From NCBI GenBank assembly GCA_030430565.1, contig JAUIKS010000053.1, positions 1 to 50,983 of the forward strand: 50,983 nt of DNA, read 5' to 3'. The position numbers and the translations under genes are program-made. Under the pieces are notes generated by a model. The model ran no database searches. It was not told the origin of the DNA and saw nothing but the letters and a program-made list of their open reading frames with translations. Shown piece by piece: positions 1-8,013 of this stretch (position 1 is the first letter of the stretch; each line of letters opens with the position of its first letter). This DNA is from Polyangia bacterium (lineage in GTDB: Bacteria > Myxococcota_A > Polyangia > Nannocystales > Nannocystaceae).

Positions 1-1512
1 GAGCTCCGCGGCCTTGTAGGGGTTGGCGAACAAGTCGCGGTACTCCTCGACCAGCTCGGCGCGCTTCTGCGCCGGCTCCTCGGCCGCCGCCAACGCGCGT
101 CGATAGATGATGTTGACCGCGCCGTCGGGGCCCATCACCGCGATCTCCCCCGTCGGGTACGCGAGGTTGATGTCCGCGCGGATGTGCTTGCTCGCCATGA
201 CATCGTAGGCCCCGCCGTAGGCCTTGCGGGTCACCAGCGTCACCAGCGGCACCGTGGCCTCGGTGAACGCGTACAGCAGCTTGGCGCCGTGGCGGATGAT
301 CCCGCCGAACTCCTGATCGGTCCCCGGCAAGAACCCAGGGACGTCGACGAGCGTGAGGATCGGGATGTTGAACGCGTCGCAGGTCCGCACGAAGCGGGCG
401 GCCTTCACCGAGGCGTTGATGTCGAGGCAGCCCGCGAGCACGAGCGGCTGATTGGCGACCACGCCGACGGGCGAGCCGTCGACGTGCATGAAGCCCACGA
501 CCATGTTCTTGGCGTAGTGCTCGTGCACCTCGAGGAAGCGGCCGTCGTCCGCGATCGCGCGGATGATCGCGCGGATGTCGTAGGGTCGCGTGGAGTCCGT
601 GGGCACCAAGTCCGTGAGCTCCGGACACAGGCGATCCGGCGAGTCGCTGGTCGCCCGCGTGGGCGGATCCTCCATGTTGTTGGCCGGGAAGTAGCTCAAG
701 AGCTCTCGGGTCATCGCCATGGCCGAGCTCTCGGAGGGGCACGAGAATTGGGCGACGCCGCTCTTCTCGTTGTGGGTCCGGGCGCCGCCGAGCTCTTCCT
801 TCGTGACCTCCTCGTGGGTCACGGCCCGGATCACGTCGGGCCCGGTGATGAACATGTACGAGCTCTCCTCGACCATCAGCACCATGTCGGTCAGCGCCGG
901 CGAGTACACGGCACCCCCCGCGCACGGCCCGAGGATCAGCGAGATCTGGGGGACGACGCCCGAGGCCAGGACGTTGCGCTTGAAGATCTCGGCGTAGCCC
1001 GCGAGGCTGGCGACGCCCTCCTGGATCCGCGCGCCGCCGCTGTCGTTGAGGCCGATGACCGGCGCCCCCGTCGACATCGCCAAGTCCATGACCTTGCAGA
1101 TCTTCTTGGCGTGCGCCCAACCCAGGCTGCCGCCCCAGACCGCTGGCTCCTGGGCGAAGACGAACACCTTGCGCCCGTCGACGGTGCCGTAGCCGGTCAC
1201 GACGCCGTCGCCGTAGACCTTCTTGTCCTGCATGCCGAAGTCCTGGCACTGCTGGGTCACGTAGCGATCGAGCTCGACGAACGAGCCGTCGTCGAGCAGC
1301 GTGTTGATCCGCTGCCGCGCGGTCTGGCGACCCTTGCTCGCCAGCTTCTCCTCGGCGGCGGCGGCCTTCTTCTCCACGATCCTGACGGTCTTCGGTCCGC
1401 CCCGGACGTCCTTCGGTCCGCCGTATCGCTCGGACAGGTGCTCTCGCAGCTCGAGCCCCGCGCGGGCCTCGCGATTCGGCTCACCAGGTCGCTTCGTGTT
1501 CTCGTCGGCCAT
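1..1512 (-). CDS. pccB: Propionyl-CoA (acyl-CoA) carboxylase beta subunit, C-terminus cut by window edge
   Basis: This is the carboxyltransferase subunit of a biotin-dependent acyl-CoA carboxylase, which moves CO2 from carboxybiotin to propionyl-CoA to give methylmalonyl-CoA in the cytoplasm. From the ATG at 1512 the frame stays open for 504 codons to the window edge, so only a short C-terminal piece is missing (family length is about 510-550). Visible family hallmarks are GGARIQEG and GPCAGGAVYSPALTD in the N-terminal crotonase-like half, and VDVPGFLPGTDQEFGGIIRHGAK followed by RKAYGGAYDVM in the C-terminal half; these Gly-rich stretches form the oxyanion holes. A short extra piece around residues 28-43 (GGPKDVRGGPKTVR) precedes the usual start of the domain. 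Acetyl-CoA or methylmalonyl-CoA specificity cannot be excluded from sequence alone. No biotin-carrier gene is visible in the window. Confidence 0.93.
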   Translation of the reverse strand, partial: MADENTKRPGEPNREARAGLELREHLSERYGGPKDVRGGPKTVRIVEKKAAAAEEKLASKGRQTARQRINTLLDDGSFVELDRYVTQQCQDFGMQDKKVYGDGVVTGYGTVDGRKVFVFAQEPAVWGGSLGWAHAKKICKVMDLAMSTGAPVIGLNDSGGARIQEGVASLAGYAEIFKRNVLASGVVPQISLILGPCAGGAVYSPALTDMVLMVEESSYMFITGPDVIRAVTHEEVTKEELGGARTHNEKSGVAQFSCPSESSAMAMTRELLSYFPANNMEDPPTRATSDSPDRLCPELTDLVPTDSTRPYDIRAIIRAIADDGRFLEVHEHYAKNMVVGFMHVDGSPVGVVANQPLVLAGCLDINASVKAARFVRTCDAFNIPILTLVDVPGFLPGTDQEFGGIIRHGAKLLYAFTEATVPLVTLVTRKAYGGAYDVMASKHIRADINLAYPTGEIAVMGPDGAVNIIYRRALAAAEEPAQKRAELVEEYRDLFANPYKAAEL

Positions 1513-1544
1513 GCTGCGGGGGAATGTAGCAGCCCCGCGCGTGG

Positions 1545-2165
1545 CTACAGCTGCCCCTTCGTCGACGGGACGGAGCCCGCCATGGCGGGGTCGTAGGCGC
1601 AGGCCATGCGCAATGACCGCGCAACCCCCTTAAACGCGGCCTCGACGATGTGGTGCACGTTGCCCCCGGCGCGTAGATGGAGATGGAGGTTCATGCGCGC
1701 CTGCACGACGAAGGCCTGGAAGAACTCGAGCACGAGGTCACAGTCGAACCGCCCGACACGCCGCCCCGCGATCACTGGGAGGTCCATCACCAGGTACGGA
1801 CGACCGCCGAGATCCAGCGCGCAGTCCACGAGCGTCTCGTCCATCGCCAGCGAGAAGTGACCGAAGCGGTGAATCCCCTTGCGATCCCCGAGCGCCTGAT
1901 CGAAGGCGGCGCCGAGCACGAGCCCGGCGTCCTCGACCGTGTGGTGGTCGTCGATCTCGACATCGCCCGTCGCCGTGACCTCGAGCCCCATCGCGCCGTG
2001 TCGCGCGAAGGCCTCCAGCATGTGCGAGAGGAACGGGACCGGCGTCTTGATCTGGTGCGAGGGCGGCGCGTCGTCCGGCAGGGTCAACGCGACGCTGATG
2101 TTCGTCTCCTTGGTCACGCGCTCGACCTGCGCGCGCCGGGGTCCAGCGGGCCACGGGGTGTACAT
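1545..2165 (-). CDS. hisB: Imidazoleglycerol-phosphate dehydratase HisB
   Basis: It catalyses the dehydration of imidazole glycerol phosphate to imidazole acetol phosphate in histidine synthesis. The metal-binding signatures are visible: DDHHTVED near residue 70 and NVHHIVEAAFKGVARSLR near the C-terminus, plus the conserved opening VERVTKETNISVALTL. At 206 aa it has the length of the monofunctional bacterial enzyme, with no phosphatase domain. The ATG at 2165 is preferred; a GTG three codons upstream (2174) is an alternative. It starts about 15 bases after the stop of the OPX export gene, so it may be cotranscribed with the polysaccharide export genes. No other his gene is in view, so this hisB is detached from a his operon. 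Confidence 0.95.
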   Translation of the reverse strand: MYTPWPAGPRRAQVERVTKETNISVALTLPDDAPPSHQIKTPVPFLSHMLEAFARHGAMGLEVTATGDVEIDDHHTVEDAGLVLGAAFDQALGDRKGIHRFGHFSLAMDETLVDCALDLGGRPYLVMDLPVIAGRRVGRFDCDLVLEFFQAFVVQARMNLHLHLRAGGNVHHIVEAAFKGVARSLRMACAYDPAMAGSVPSTKGQL

Positions 2166-2179
2166 CGCGGCCACTATAG

Positions 2180-2800
2180 CTAAATCGCGGACTCGGGCAC
2201 GAACACGATGTCGCCGGGCTGCAGCGAGATGTCGTCGGCGTCACCGTCGAGCACCTCCGAGAGCGAGAACTCGATCGTCGTCGTCTCGTCGCCGCGCCCA
2301 GTCCGCCGCGTGATCTTCACCCGCCGGGTCGCCGCGAAGGGCGTCAGCCCGCCGGCGAGCGAGATGGCCTGGACCAGCGTGAGGCGCTCCTGCCAGTCGA
2401 AGGAGCCCGGCGCGTTGACCTGCCCGAGCACGCTCACCTCACGGTTGCTGCGCGCCTTGATCACGAGCGTGACGTGCGGGTCGTTGAGGTAGCCGTCCGC
2501 GAGCGCCTTCTCGACCTGGGCCGCCGCCTCGCTCGGCGTCATGCCGCCGACCGTGATCGCGCCGACGAAGGGCACGTCGATCGTGCCGTCCTCCTCGACC
2601 TCCAGCTCGCGATCGAAGCGCTCCTCGTCGAAGACCTTGATCGCGACCTGGTCTCCAGGCCCGAGCGCGGTCCGGTTCTGCTCGACCGACACCTCGGGCA
2701 GCGCCGGCGGCGTCGCGGTCCTGCACGCGCCTGCCAGCGTCAGCGCCATCGTCAGCGCCGTCGTCAGCGCGCCGCGGCCCCGCTCGCGCCGTCTGCTCAA
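2180..2800 (-). CDS. Short OPX (Wza-like) polysaccharide export lipoprotein
   Basis: This is an outer-membrane polysaccharide export family protein. A signal peptide ends in the lipobox LAGAC with Cys near residue 26. It is followed by a PES domain (LGPGDQVAIKVFDEERFDRE to PHVTLVIKARSNREV, about residues 47-118) and one SLBB domain (VSVLGQVNAPGSF to GDIVFVPESAI). The protein is only 206 aa and ends right after the SLBB domain. It lacks the C-terminal amphipathic helix with which E. coli Wza (about 380 aa) crosses the outer membrane. The gene just upstream encodes an outer-membrane beta-barrel with only 2 bases between stop and start. That pairing is the composite OPX/beta-barrel translocon described for Myxococcus xanthus (WzaX-WzpX type), in which the barrel supplies the pore. 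The substrate polymer cannot be inferred; no glycosyltransferases are in the window. Confidence 0.92.
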   Translation of the reverse strand: MSRRRERGRGALTTALTMALTLAGACRTATPPALPEVSVEQNRTALGPGDQVAIKVFDEERFDRELEVEEDGTIDVPFVGAITVGGMTPSEAAAQVEKALADGYLNDPHVTLVIKARSNREVSVLGQVNAPGSFDWQERLTLVQAISLAGGLTPFAATRRVKITRRTGRGDETTTIEFSLSEVLDGDADDISLQPGDIVFVPESAI

Positions 2801-2802
2801 GA

Positions 2803-4386
2803 TCAGAACCTCACCGCGTTCATGATCATGACGATGTGCTTGGCGTACTCCGAGAAGTCCGGCGGCGGCGTCATCGGATCGCCGCCGACGTAGTTGATCG
2901 CGAAGTCGGTCACGTCGCCGAGCAGGTCGTAGCGCAGCCCGAGCACGTAGTAGCGCCCAAACGGCTGCTCGAGCCGGAATCGCACGCCGTACAGGAGGTC
3001 CTCGCGGACGAAGCCCGGCGCCGCCTGATAGCTGCCGATCGCCGCCTGCCCACCGCTCGGCCCGCTGAGGTCGACCCCCGGGATCGGGAGGCCCGCGTAG
3101 CGCCGCGAGATCACGCCGGCGCTGAGGTCCATGAACATTCGCCAGCGGAAGGTGTGCACCGCCCCGAGCCAGCCGCCGAGGTCCTTGAAGTAGTTGCCGA
3201 ACAGCGAGTCCTGAAAGCTGCGCCCGCCCTCCAGGTACACCTCGGTGCGCGGCGTCGGGTAAAAGCTCAGGTTGAGGTCCAGGAGGAACACGCTCGGCTC
3301 GGGGCCGTTGTTGTCGAGATGGTAAATCCCCTTGCCGTAGCCGGCGAGCGCCTGAAGCACCCAGCGCTGCCCGAGGATGCCGCGGTAGCCGAACTTCGCC
3401 CTGTGGGCGAAGTTATCCTCGTTGCGCCCGGTCCCCGGGTCCGCGCAGCAGTTGGTGTAGTACGAGTAGTGGAAGGTGTAGTTGGCGACGAGCGCCGACT
3501 TCGGCGCGACCCGGTACTTCACCTCCGCCGCCGCGCCGTTGACCACCCGATCGAAGGTGACCAGATCGAAATTCGTGTAGCGCAGCACCTCGAGCAGGTA
3601 CGAGGCCGAGATGCTCAATCGACCGCCTCCGGGGCGGAGGATGAACGAGAGCGCCATGTAGTCCTCGAGCCGGTTGAAATTGAAGGCCGGCCCGGCCTCG
3701 TAGTTTCGCGGCTCGGAGATGTAGAGGAAGGTGTTGTCGAGCGCGACGCTGACGCGCCGACCCGGGAGCGCCTCGACGTGGGCGTCGACCAGGACCTGCG
3801 GGCGGCTCTGCTTGCGGACGTTCTCCACGCCCGAGAGGTACTGGCGAAAGCCGAAGGCCGCGCGCAGGTTGTAGTCGAACTTGCTGGGGTCCTTCGCGGC
3901 CGAGGACTGCAGCACGCCGTCACGGACCTCGCGGTTACCCAGCGACAGCCACGCCGTCGGCAGCAGGACGCCCGCGCGGTGGATCTTCCCGTTCACGCCG
4001 CCGTCTTTGGGGCTGTTGTAGAAGACGTTGCTGTCGAAGCCGAGCGCCAGCGCGGCGCCGGGGTGAAAGGTGCTCCGCTTCCCTACGGTGATTCCGGCCC
4101 CGTCCTCGACCCGCGGGATGTCGCCGCGCTCGCGCACCGCCTTGCGCCCGACCTTCACGCCGGGTCGCTGGTCGAGGCTGGGCGCCTCGGCCCGGGCGTC
4201 CCCGCTAGCGAAGAAAACTCCTCCGGCTGCCAAAACAAAGATCCAAGACGCGACGACCCAGCCCACGGGCCGGTTCGATCGGCCGGTGACTCTCGAGGTC
4301 CCAGAGCGTCGCGCTCGGGAAATCTTTGTTGGTAAGCGCAAAACAGCACGCGCTAGCGTCAGTCGCTGCAGCCTAACAATCCGCAA
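2803..4386 (-). CDS. Outer-membrane beta-barrel protein, Wzp-like partner of the OPX protein
   Basis: The protein is about 527 aa. An N-terminal hydrophobic segment (VGWVVASWIFVLAAGGVFF, then ARAEA) looks like a signal peptide. It is followed by alternating aromatic/polar strands typical of a large beta-barrel, for example FDYNLRAAFGFRQYL, SALVANYTFHYSYY, RVSVALDNTFLYI and PFGRYYVLGLRYDL, and the chain ends in ...MNAVRF with a terminal Phe. Tight coupling to the short OPX gene argues that it forms the outer-membrane pore of that export system, as WzpX/S/B do in M. xanthus. The start is uncertain: the longest reading begins at a TTG (4386) with no clear ribosome binding site, and a GTG at 4266 would begin directly in the signal peptide. 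A strand-count prediction (18 expected) would test the assignment. Confidence 0.82.
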   Translation of the reverse strand: MRIVRLQRLTLARAVLRLPTKISRARRSGTSRVTGRSNRPVGWVVASWIFVLAAGGVFFASGDARAEAPSLDQRPGVKVGRKAVRERGDIPRVEDGAGITVGKRSTFHPGAALALGFDSNVFYNSPKDGGVNGKIHRAGVLLPTAWLSLGNREVRDGVLQSSAAKDPSKFDYNLRAAFGFRQYLSGVENVRKQSRPQVLVDAHVEALPGRRVSVALDNTFLYISEPRNYEAGPAFNFNRLEDYMALSFILRPGGGRLSISASYLLEVLRYTNFDLVTFDRVVNGAAAEVKYRVAPKSALVANYTFHYSYYTNCCADPGTGRNEDNFAHRAKFGYRGILGQRWVLQALAGYGKGIYHLDNNGPEPSVFLLDLNLSFYPTPRTEVYLEGGRSFQDSLFGNYFKDLGGWLGAVHTFRWRMFMDLSAGVISRRYAGLPIPGVDLSGPSGGQAAIGSYQAAPGFVREDLLYGVRFRLEQPFGRYYVLGLRYDLLGDVTDFAINYVGGDPMTPPPDFSEYAKHIVMIMNAVRF

Positions 4387-4428
4387 CGACTTGACGGTAA
4401 AAGTGAACAGATCGGCGGGGTGACTGCG

Positions 4429-5079
4429 CTAACGTACAGCGCTGGACACAGGGCCACGACCAGGATCCTGCGGCAACGGGAACGGCTGATTCCCCGGAGT
4501 ATCCTTGGTCGGGTCGTTCTGCGGGACCTTGCTCGGCTCATTCGCGGTGTTGGTGGTGTCGGACTCTGGGCGCCCGCCCTCTTCAACACCCTGACAACGC
4601 CGCGCGAGTTCGACCAGCTTGCCCATACGCTCGGCCGAGGCCGAGAGCTTCTCCCCGGCGAACACGCGCGCCTGAGCGTCCTTGGAGTCCTCGATCACCA
4701 AGATGTCGGCGGTCGCCCGCTCCATGACGATCTCGGCTCGCTCCTGCTTATCGACCACGCACGCGACCTTGCGAGGATCGGCCTCCTCACGCACGTCCGC
4801 AGCGATCTCGCCGATCTCAGAGATCCCTCGCTCGAGCTGGACTCGAAGTTGATCGGGATCGACGGTCTTCGACTCGGAGTTCGCGCTCGGCTTCTCGCCG
4901 TCCTTCGGCGCGGTCTCAGAAGGTTCCTCGTCGCCCTTCGGCGCGGTCTCAGGAGCTTCTTCCGCCGACTCGTCCGCGGACTTTGACACCTCTTCAACCG
5001 CGGCCTCGCCCCAGCTTGGACGAGGAGCGATCAAGAGCGCCAGCGTGATCCCGAGCGCGGCTGTCGAGCGAATCCGCAT
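4429..5079 (-). CDS. Secreted acidic/coiled-coil protein of unknown function next to export and motility genes
   Basis: The protein is 216 aa. A signal peptide (MRIRSTAALGITLALLIAPRPSWGEA) is followed by an acidic, Pro/Ala-rich linker (about residues 30-80). A helical core then runs from DQLRVQLERGISEIGEIAADVREEADP to SASAERMGKLVELARRCQG, and the tail is Pro/Asn-rich. The core contains two Cys (VACVVDK and ARRCQG) that could form a disulfide. The start ATG overlaps the TGA of the upstream GltG-like gene by one base (TGATG), so the two are translationally coupled. It lies just upstream of the beta-barrel/OPX genes, so it could belong to either system. I recall similar small helical proteins beside Wza-like genes in other deltaproteobacteria, but that is recall, not a search. 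Function unknown. Confidence 0.75.
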   Translation of the reverse strand: MRIRSTAALGITLALLIAPRPSWGEAAVEEVSKSADESAEEAPETAPKGDEEPSETAPKDGEKPSANSESKTVDPDQLRVQLERGISEIGEIAADVREEADPRKVACVVDKQERAEIVMERATADILVIEDSKDAQARVFAGEKLSASAERMGKLVELARRCQGVEEGGRPESDTTNTANEPSKVPQNDPTKDTPGNQPFPLPQDPGRGPVSSAVR

Positions 5080-6416
5080 CACTGCTGCCCTGAGAATACC
5101 ACGCTGAAGCTCAGGTCCGAGGGCTCCTCGGCGCCTTCGCTCGGGAATCTCCAGCCGCGGATGCGCATTTTTGTGCACTCCGCCACGCCGGCGTCCCGGA
5201 GGGTGTCGTCCTCGATGTCGACGCGGGTCACGGTCCCCATCACGCTGATCGTGATCGAGTAGGCGATTCGGCCGGTGATGCCGGGGCGAGTGCGCAGCGC
5301 CTTGCTGTAGCAGTTCTGCAGCGCGCTCATCTTGCGGCGCAGCACGGCCTTCACGACCTTCTTGTCGACATCGCCGTCGACCTGCGTGTCCTTCGCCCTG
5401 ACCTTGACCTTCTTCTCTAGCTTCTTGAGCGCCTCGACCTCGGGGCCCTCGCTCGACGCGTCAAAGCCCTTCGTGTCGAGGATCTCGCCAGAGCGGCCCA
5501 TCCCCTCCGCGCCGGGCATGAGCGTTCCGAAGTCGCCGCCGTCGGCGTCGCCGATCCCCATCCCCTGGGCGAACACGTCGTCGAGATTGTTCTCGGTCGA
5601 CTGAATGATGTCGTAAACGGTGCCCTCGCCGTCGCCGCCGTAGGTCCCGAGCGCGCGGGCCAAGGCGACGCCGCGGGCCTGCGCGCGCGCCTTGTCGGAG
5701 ATCTGCTCAGGCTTCTTGTCGAGCTTCTTTGTGTCCGGCTTCTCCTCCTCCTCTTCTTTCTCCTTCTCCTTCTCCTCGTCCTCCTGGGCGAGGGTCTCCT
5801 CGTCGGTCTCCTCGTCCTCGACCTGCTTCTCTTCCTCCTCGTAGACGCCCATGACGATCTTGAAGCGATCGTCGACCTCGGGCTCAAACTCGGGATCGAT
5901 CGGCTGGATCGCGGACCAGATGAAATATGGCCCAAGAAGCAGGAAGGCGAGCACGAGCGTCGTGAGGTCGAGGCCCGTGTACATCGTGAAGACGCCGGGC
6001 TTCAGGTCCTCGGGGAACGGGAGCACCGGCGGCCTGGGAGCGGGGCGCGCGAACCGGAAGTAGACCGTCGTCTCGCCGAAGCGCAGCTTGCCCTTCGCGC
6101 TGGCGTCGAGCCGAACCCGTACCGTGCCGCCTTGCCCGCCGAACCGGCGACGCAGTTCCGGGACGGTCGCCACCCGGCCGCGCATGGAGATCCGCCCGCG
6201 CGCGGACGGAGGCAGGTCGATGAAGTACTGCCCGCTCTTGTAATCGAAGAGCGTGTGGCGCTTCGGGACGTCGCGCCCAAACAGCAGAATATCGCTGTCC
6301 AGGGCCGCCCCGACCGTGACCTTGCCCGGATCGATCTGGTGGACCTCATCCCACGGCCGGTCGTCGACGACGACGGCTGCGCGAATCACTTTCGTGCGCC
6401 TGGGGGAGGAGGACAT
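5079..6416 (-). CDS. gltG: Adventurous gliding motility protein GltG-like (FHA-like domain, TM, TonB-like C-terminus)
   Basis: The protein is 445 aa. Residues 1-125 resemble an FHA-type beta-sandwich (VTVGAALDSDILLFG ... KRHTLFDYKSGQYFIDLP). One membrane segment follows near residues 155-172 (TLVLAFLLLGPYFIWSAI). A long Glu/Lys/Asp-rich periplasmic spacer (about 195-240) leads to a C-terminal AgmX/PglI-type TonB-like domain (KMSALQNCYSKALRTRPGITGRIAYSITISVMGTV to LSFSVVF). This cytoplasm-membrane-periplasm plan is that of GltG/GltJ in the M. xanthus Glt gliding complex, which links the inner-membrane motor to periplasmic parts. GltJ normally carries a zinc finger and GYF domain; none is visible, so GltG fits better. 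It is separated from the motor genes by a 389-base gap with a terminator and is followed without a gap by a secreted protein. Confidence 0.83.
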   Translation of the reverse strand: MSSSPRRTKVIRAAVVVDDRPWDEVHQIDPGKVTVGAALDSDILLFGRDVPKRHTLFDYKSGQYFIDLPPSARGRISMRGRVATVPELRRRFGGQGGTVRVRLDASAKGKLRFGETTVYFRFARPAPRPPVLPFPEDLKPGVFTMYTGLDLTTLVLAFLLLGPYFIWSAIQPIDPEFEPEVDDRFKIVMGVYEEEEKQVEDEETDEETLAQEDEEKEKEKEEEEEKPDTKKLDKKPEQISDKARAQARGVALARALGTYGGDGEGTVYDIIQSTENNLDDVFAQGMGIGDADGGDFGTLMPGAEGMGRSGEILDTKGFDASSEGPEVEALKKLEKKVKVRAKDTQVDGDVDKKVVKAVLRRKMSALQNCYSKALRTRPGITGRIAYSITISVMGTVTRVDIEDDTLRDAGVAECTKMRIRGWRFPSEGAEEPSDLSFSVVFSGQQ

Positions 6417-6462
6417 TAGTTTTGGGATCTGTCTCCCAGATCTTTTGCCGTTTGTAGTGGAA

Positions 6463-6489
6463 ATATTACGTTCGCGCTAGCAACAAGTT
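6463..6489 (-). promoter_or_regulatory. Candidate promoter for the gltG-like operon
   Basis: On the minus strand a TAATAT hexamer at 6468-6463 resembles a -10 box, with TTG-containing sequence (ACTTGTTG) upstream. The spacer is only 12-15 bases, shorter than the sigma-70 optimum, so this is weak. It is suggested mainly because the patch is unusually AT-rich and lies 45 bases upstream of the start codon. Confidence 0.3.
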
Positions 6490-6752
6490 TTCACTCTGAG
6501 CTTACGTGGGATCGCAGGTTTTCGCCATTTGCGGGCTAATTCGACGGCCCGGCCTCACGTCCGCTACCCAAGGCCGCTTCGGAGTCCCGAAGCGCAGGGC
6601 GCGAGCTCGATGATCTCAAGACCAGCAGCCGGCAGGCCGCCCTCGAGGCGCTTGTATCAGCACGTGTACCGATACATGTCCTGGAGACATGGGCGGAACA
6701 AATCGGTCGCGCGACGCTGCGCTGTCCTGATCGCCAGACGTATTAAATGAGA

Positions 6753-6778
6753 GCGCCGAGGAGCTGGCTCCTCGGCGC
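6753..6778 (-). terminator. Rho-independent-type terminator of the Glt/Agl motor operon
   Basis: An 11-base-pair perfect stem (GCGCCGAGGAG against CTCCTCGGCGC) with a 4-base loop sits 27 bases beyond the stop of the last ExbD gene. On the minus strand it is followed by TCTCATTTAATA, a moderately T-rich run. It separates the motor genes from the gltG-like gene. Confidence 0.75.
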
Positions 6779-6805
6779 CCAGGTGTCCTTCAGGACTTAT
6801 TCGAA

Positions 6806-7351
6806 TCAGCCGCCGCGGCGAATGACGCAGAACGCGTACTGGGTGAACTCCGCGCGACCCGCCGTGTACATGATGTCGACGAGGGCGCTGAACTTCAGGC
6901 GCTGATCACCAACGAGGATCAGGCGACCTTCCCATTCGCGGTTCTGGTTCTCGGCCATCTGCTTGGCCTTGTCGACCTCCTCAGCCATCGCGTCGTAGAG
7001 CGGGCCGATGAGGTGGTTCTCGACCATCGCGGGGTCGATCTCGCCTTCAGGCGTGAGCGTGACGAGCTTCTTGTCGTTGAACGTGATGCCGCTTGGAGCG
7101 ACGAAGATCGGCATTCCCTCGGTGAGAGAGGCGTCCGCCGCCGACAGCGGGATCTTCTGACCCGCGGTCGGGTTGATCACGACGGGATCCGACGCGTAGC
7201 TCTTGAGGAGGTAGACGACGATGATGGAGACGATGTCCATCAGCGAGGTCATGCCGAGCTTGGCTTCCTCCTCGGGTTTTCCACGTCGAGCGGCAGCCTT
7301 CGCCTTCTTCTTCTTCAGGAATGCGATCTGCTCTGGCGTCATCTCTGCCAT
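6806..7351 (-). CDS. ExbD/TolR-family motor protein with conserved Asp (AglQ/AglS-like)
   Basis: This is a stator partner of a TolQ/MotA-type proton channel. It has 181 aa: a short basic cytoplasmic tail (KKKKAKAAARRGK), one membrane helix near residues 33-51 (MTSLMDIVSIIVVYLLKSY) and a periplasmic domain ending in the ExbD-like VDIMYTAGRAEFTQYAFCVIRRG. The Asp at the start of the helix (SLMDI) is the proton-carrying residue of the ExbD/TolR family. The start ATG shares one base with the upstream stop (TAATG), so the two ExbD genes are coupled. In M. xanthus AglR-AglQ-AglS drive gliding motility. I cannot say which of AglQ or AglS this is; by its intact Asp it is the proton-conducting member here. 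Confidence 0.88.
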   Translation of the reverse strand: MAEMTPEQIAFLKKKKAKAAARRGKPEEEAKLGMTSLMDIVSIIVVYLLKSYASDPVVINPTAGQKIPLSAADASLTEGMPIFVAPSGITFNDKKLVTLTPEGEIDPAMVENHLIGPLYDAMAEEVDKAKQMAENQNREWEGRLILVGDQRLKFSALVDIMYTAGRAEFTQYAFCVIRRGG

Positions 7352-7929
7352 TAGCCTGCTCCTGCTTCGACGATGGGTTGCCAGAAGTAGCAGTCCTCGG
7401 GCGGCTGCTCACCACTCTTGATGGTCTTCCCGATCTTGCACGTGGTGCCGGCGAGCGCGTCCATGCTGCTCACGACGACCTGCATCGGGATGTTCGCCTC
7501 GGCCGAGATCTTGACCGTGACATCGTTGGGAAAGAGTGCTTTGTACTCTTTCGCCTTGGCCTCGAGCGCGGCGTAGTCGTAGCGCTCGTAGTCCTCGAGA
7601 TCTGCACCAGCCTTCGCAAGCGGGATCGTCGGACGCTTGGAGTCCGCCGACTTGCCTGCATCTGCACCTTCCTGCTGTCCTGAGGCGCTCACGCGGTATC
7701 CGTCCTCCATGATGAAGACCTTGAGGTCGAGAGGCTTCTCTTCCTTCTTGTCGGTCTTCTTCTGGTTCGCCGAAGCGGCGAACTTAGGAGGCGATACGTT
7801 GATCGCTGCCATCGCGGCGATTTCCATCGCCAACAGGAGAGCAGGGATGAGCAGGAACATGATGTTCATGACCGGCAAAAGGTTTGCTTCAACCTCAGCC
7901 TCTTCTTCTTTTTTCCTCTTTCGGGCCAC
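7351..7929 (-). CDS. ExbD/TolR-family motor protein with Asn in place of the channel Asp
   Basis: The protein is 192 aa: a highly charged N-terminus (RKRKKEEEAEVE), a membrane helix near residues 16-40 (LLPVMNIMFLLIPALLLAMEIAAMAAI) and a periplasmic domain ending in SSMDALAGTTCKIGKTIKSG and CYFWQPIVEAG. Two periplasmic Cys (TTCKIG, DCYFW) may form a disulfide. Where ExbD/TolR proteins carry the essential Asp (typically P-L-[IV/M]-D), this protein has PVMN, so it is probably not itself a proton carrier. The GTG start at 7929 is supported by an excellent ribosome binding site (GGAGGTGA, 4 bases of spacing). It lies between the TolQ-like gene and the second ExbD gene, forming a TolQ-R-R' module as in aglRQS. 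Confidence 0.86.
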   Translation of the reverse strand: MARKRKKEEEAEVEANLLPVMNIMFLLIPALLLAMEIAAMAAINVSPPKFAASANQKKTDKKEEKPLDLKVFIMEDGYRVSASGQQEGADAGKSADSKRPTIPLAKAGADLEDYERYDYAALEAKAKEYKALFPNDVTVKISAEANIPMQVVVSSMDALAGTTCKIGKTIKSGEQPPEDCYFWQPIVEAGAG

Positions 7930-8013
7930 CTGCTCACCTCCTTCCTTCGGTTTGAGTTCTTTGGTTCAGGGTTGAGTGTTCTCGATCAAGCGTGTTGAAC
8001 ACGCCGGTTCGAA

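Larger units (their letters stand above)
6417..6805. other. 389-base intergenic gap between the motor operon and gltG-like gene
   Basis: This gap is less GC-rich than its surroundings near 6440-6500. It holds the terminator of the upstream motor operon (6753-6778) and, presumably, the promoter of the gltG-like gene. Between about 6530 and 6730 I see no convincing gene, RNA gene or repeat. Confidence 0.6.

Noticed and set aside
184..1596. 470-codon open frame on the plus strand across pccB
   Set aside because: It is antisense to the carboxylase gene, has no recognisable domain and no ribosome binding site; the opposite strand gives a perfect family match.
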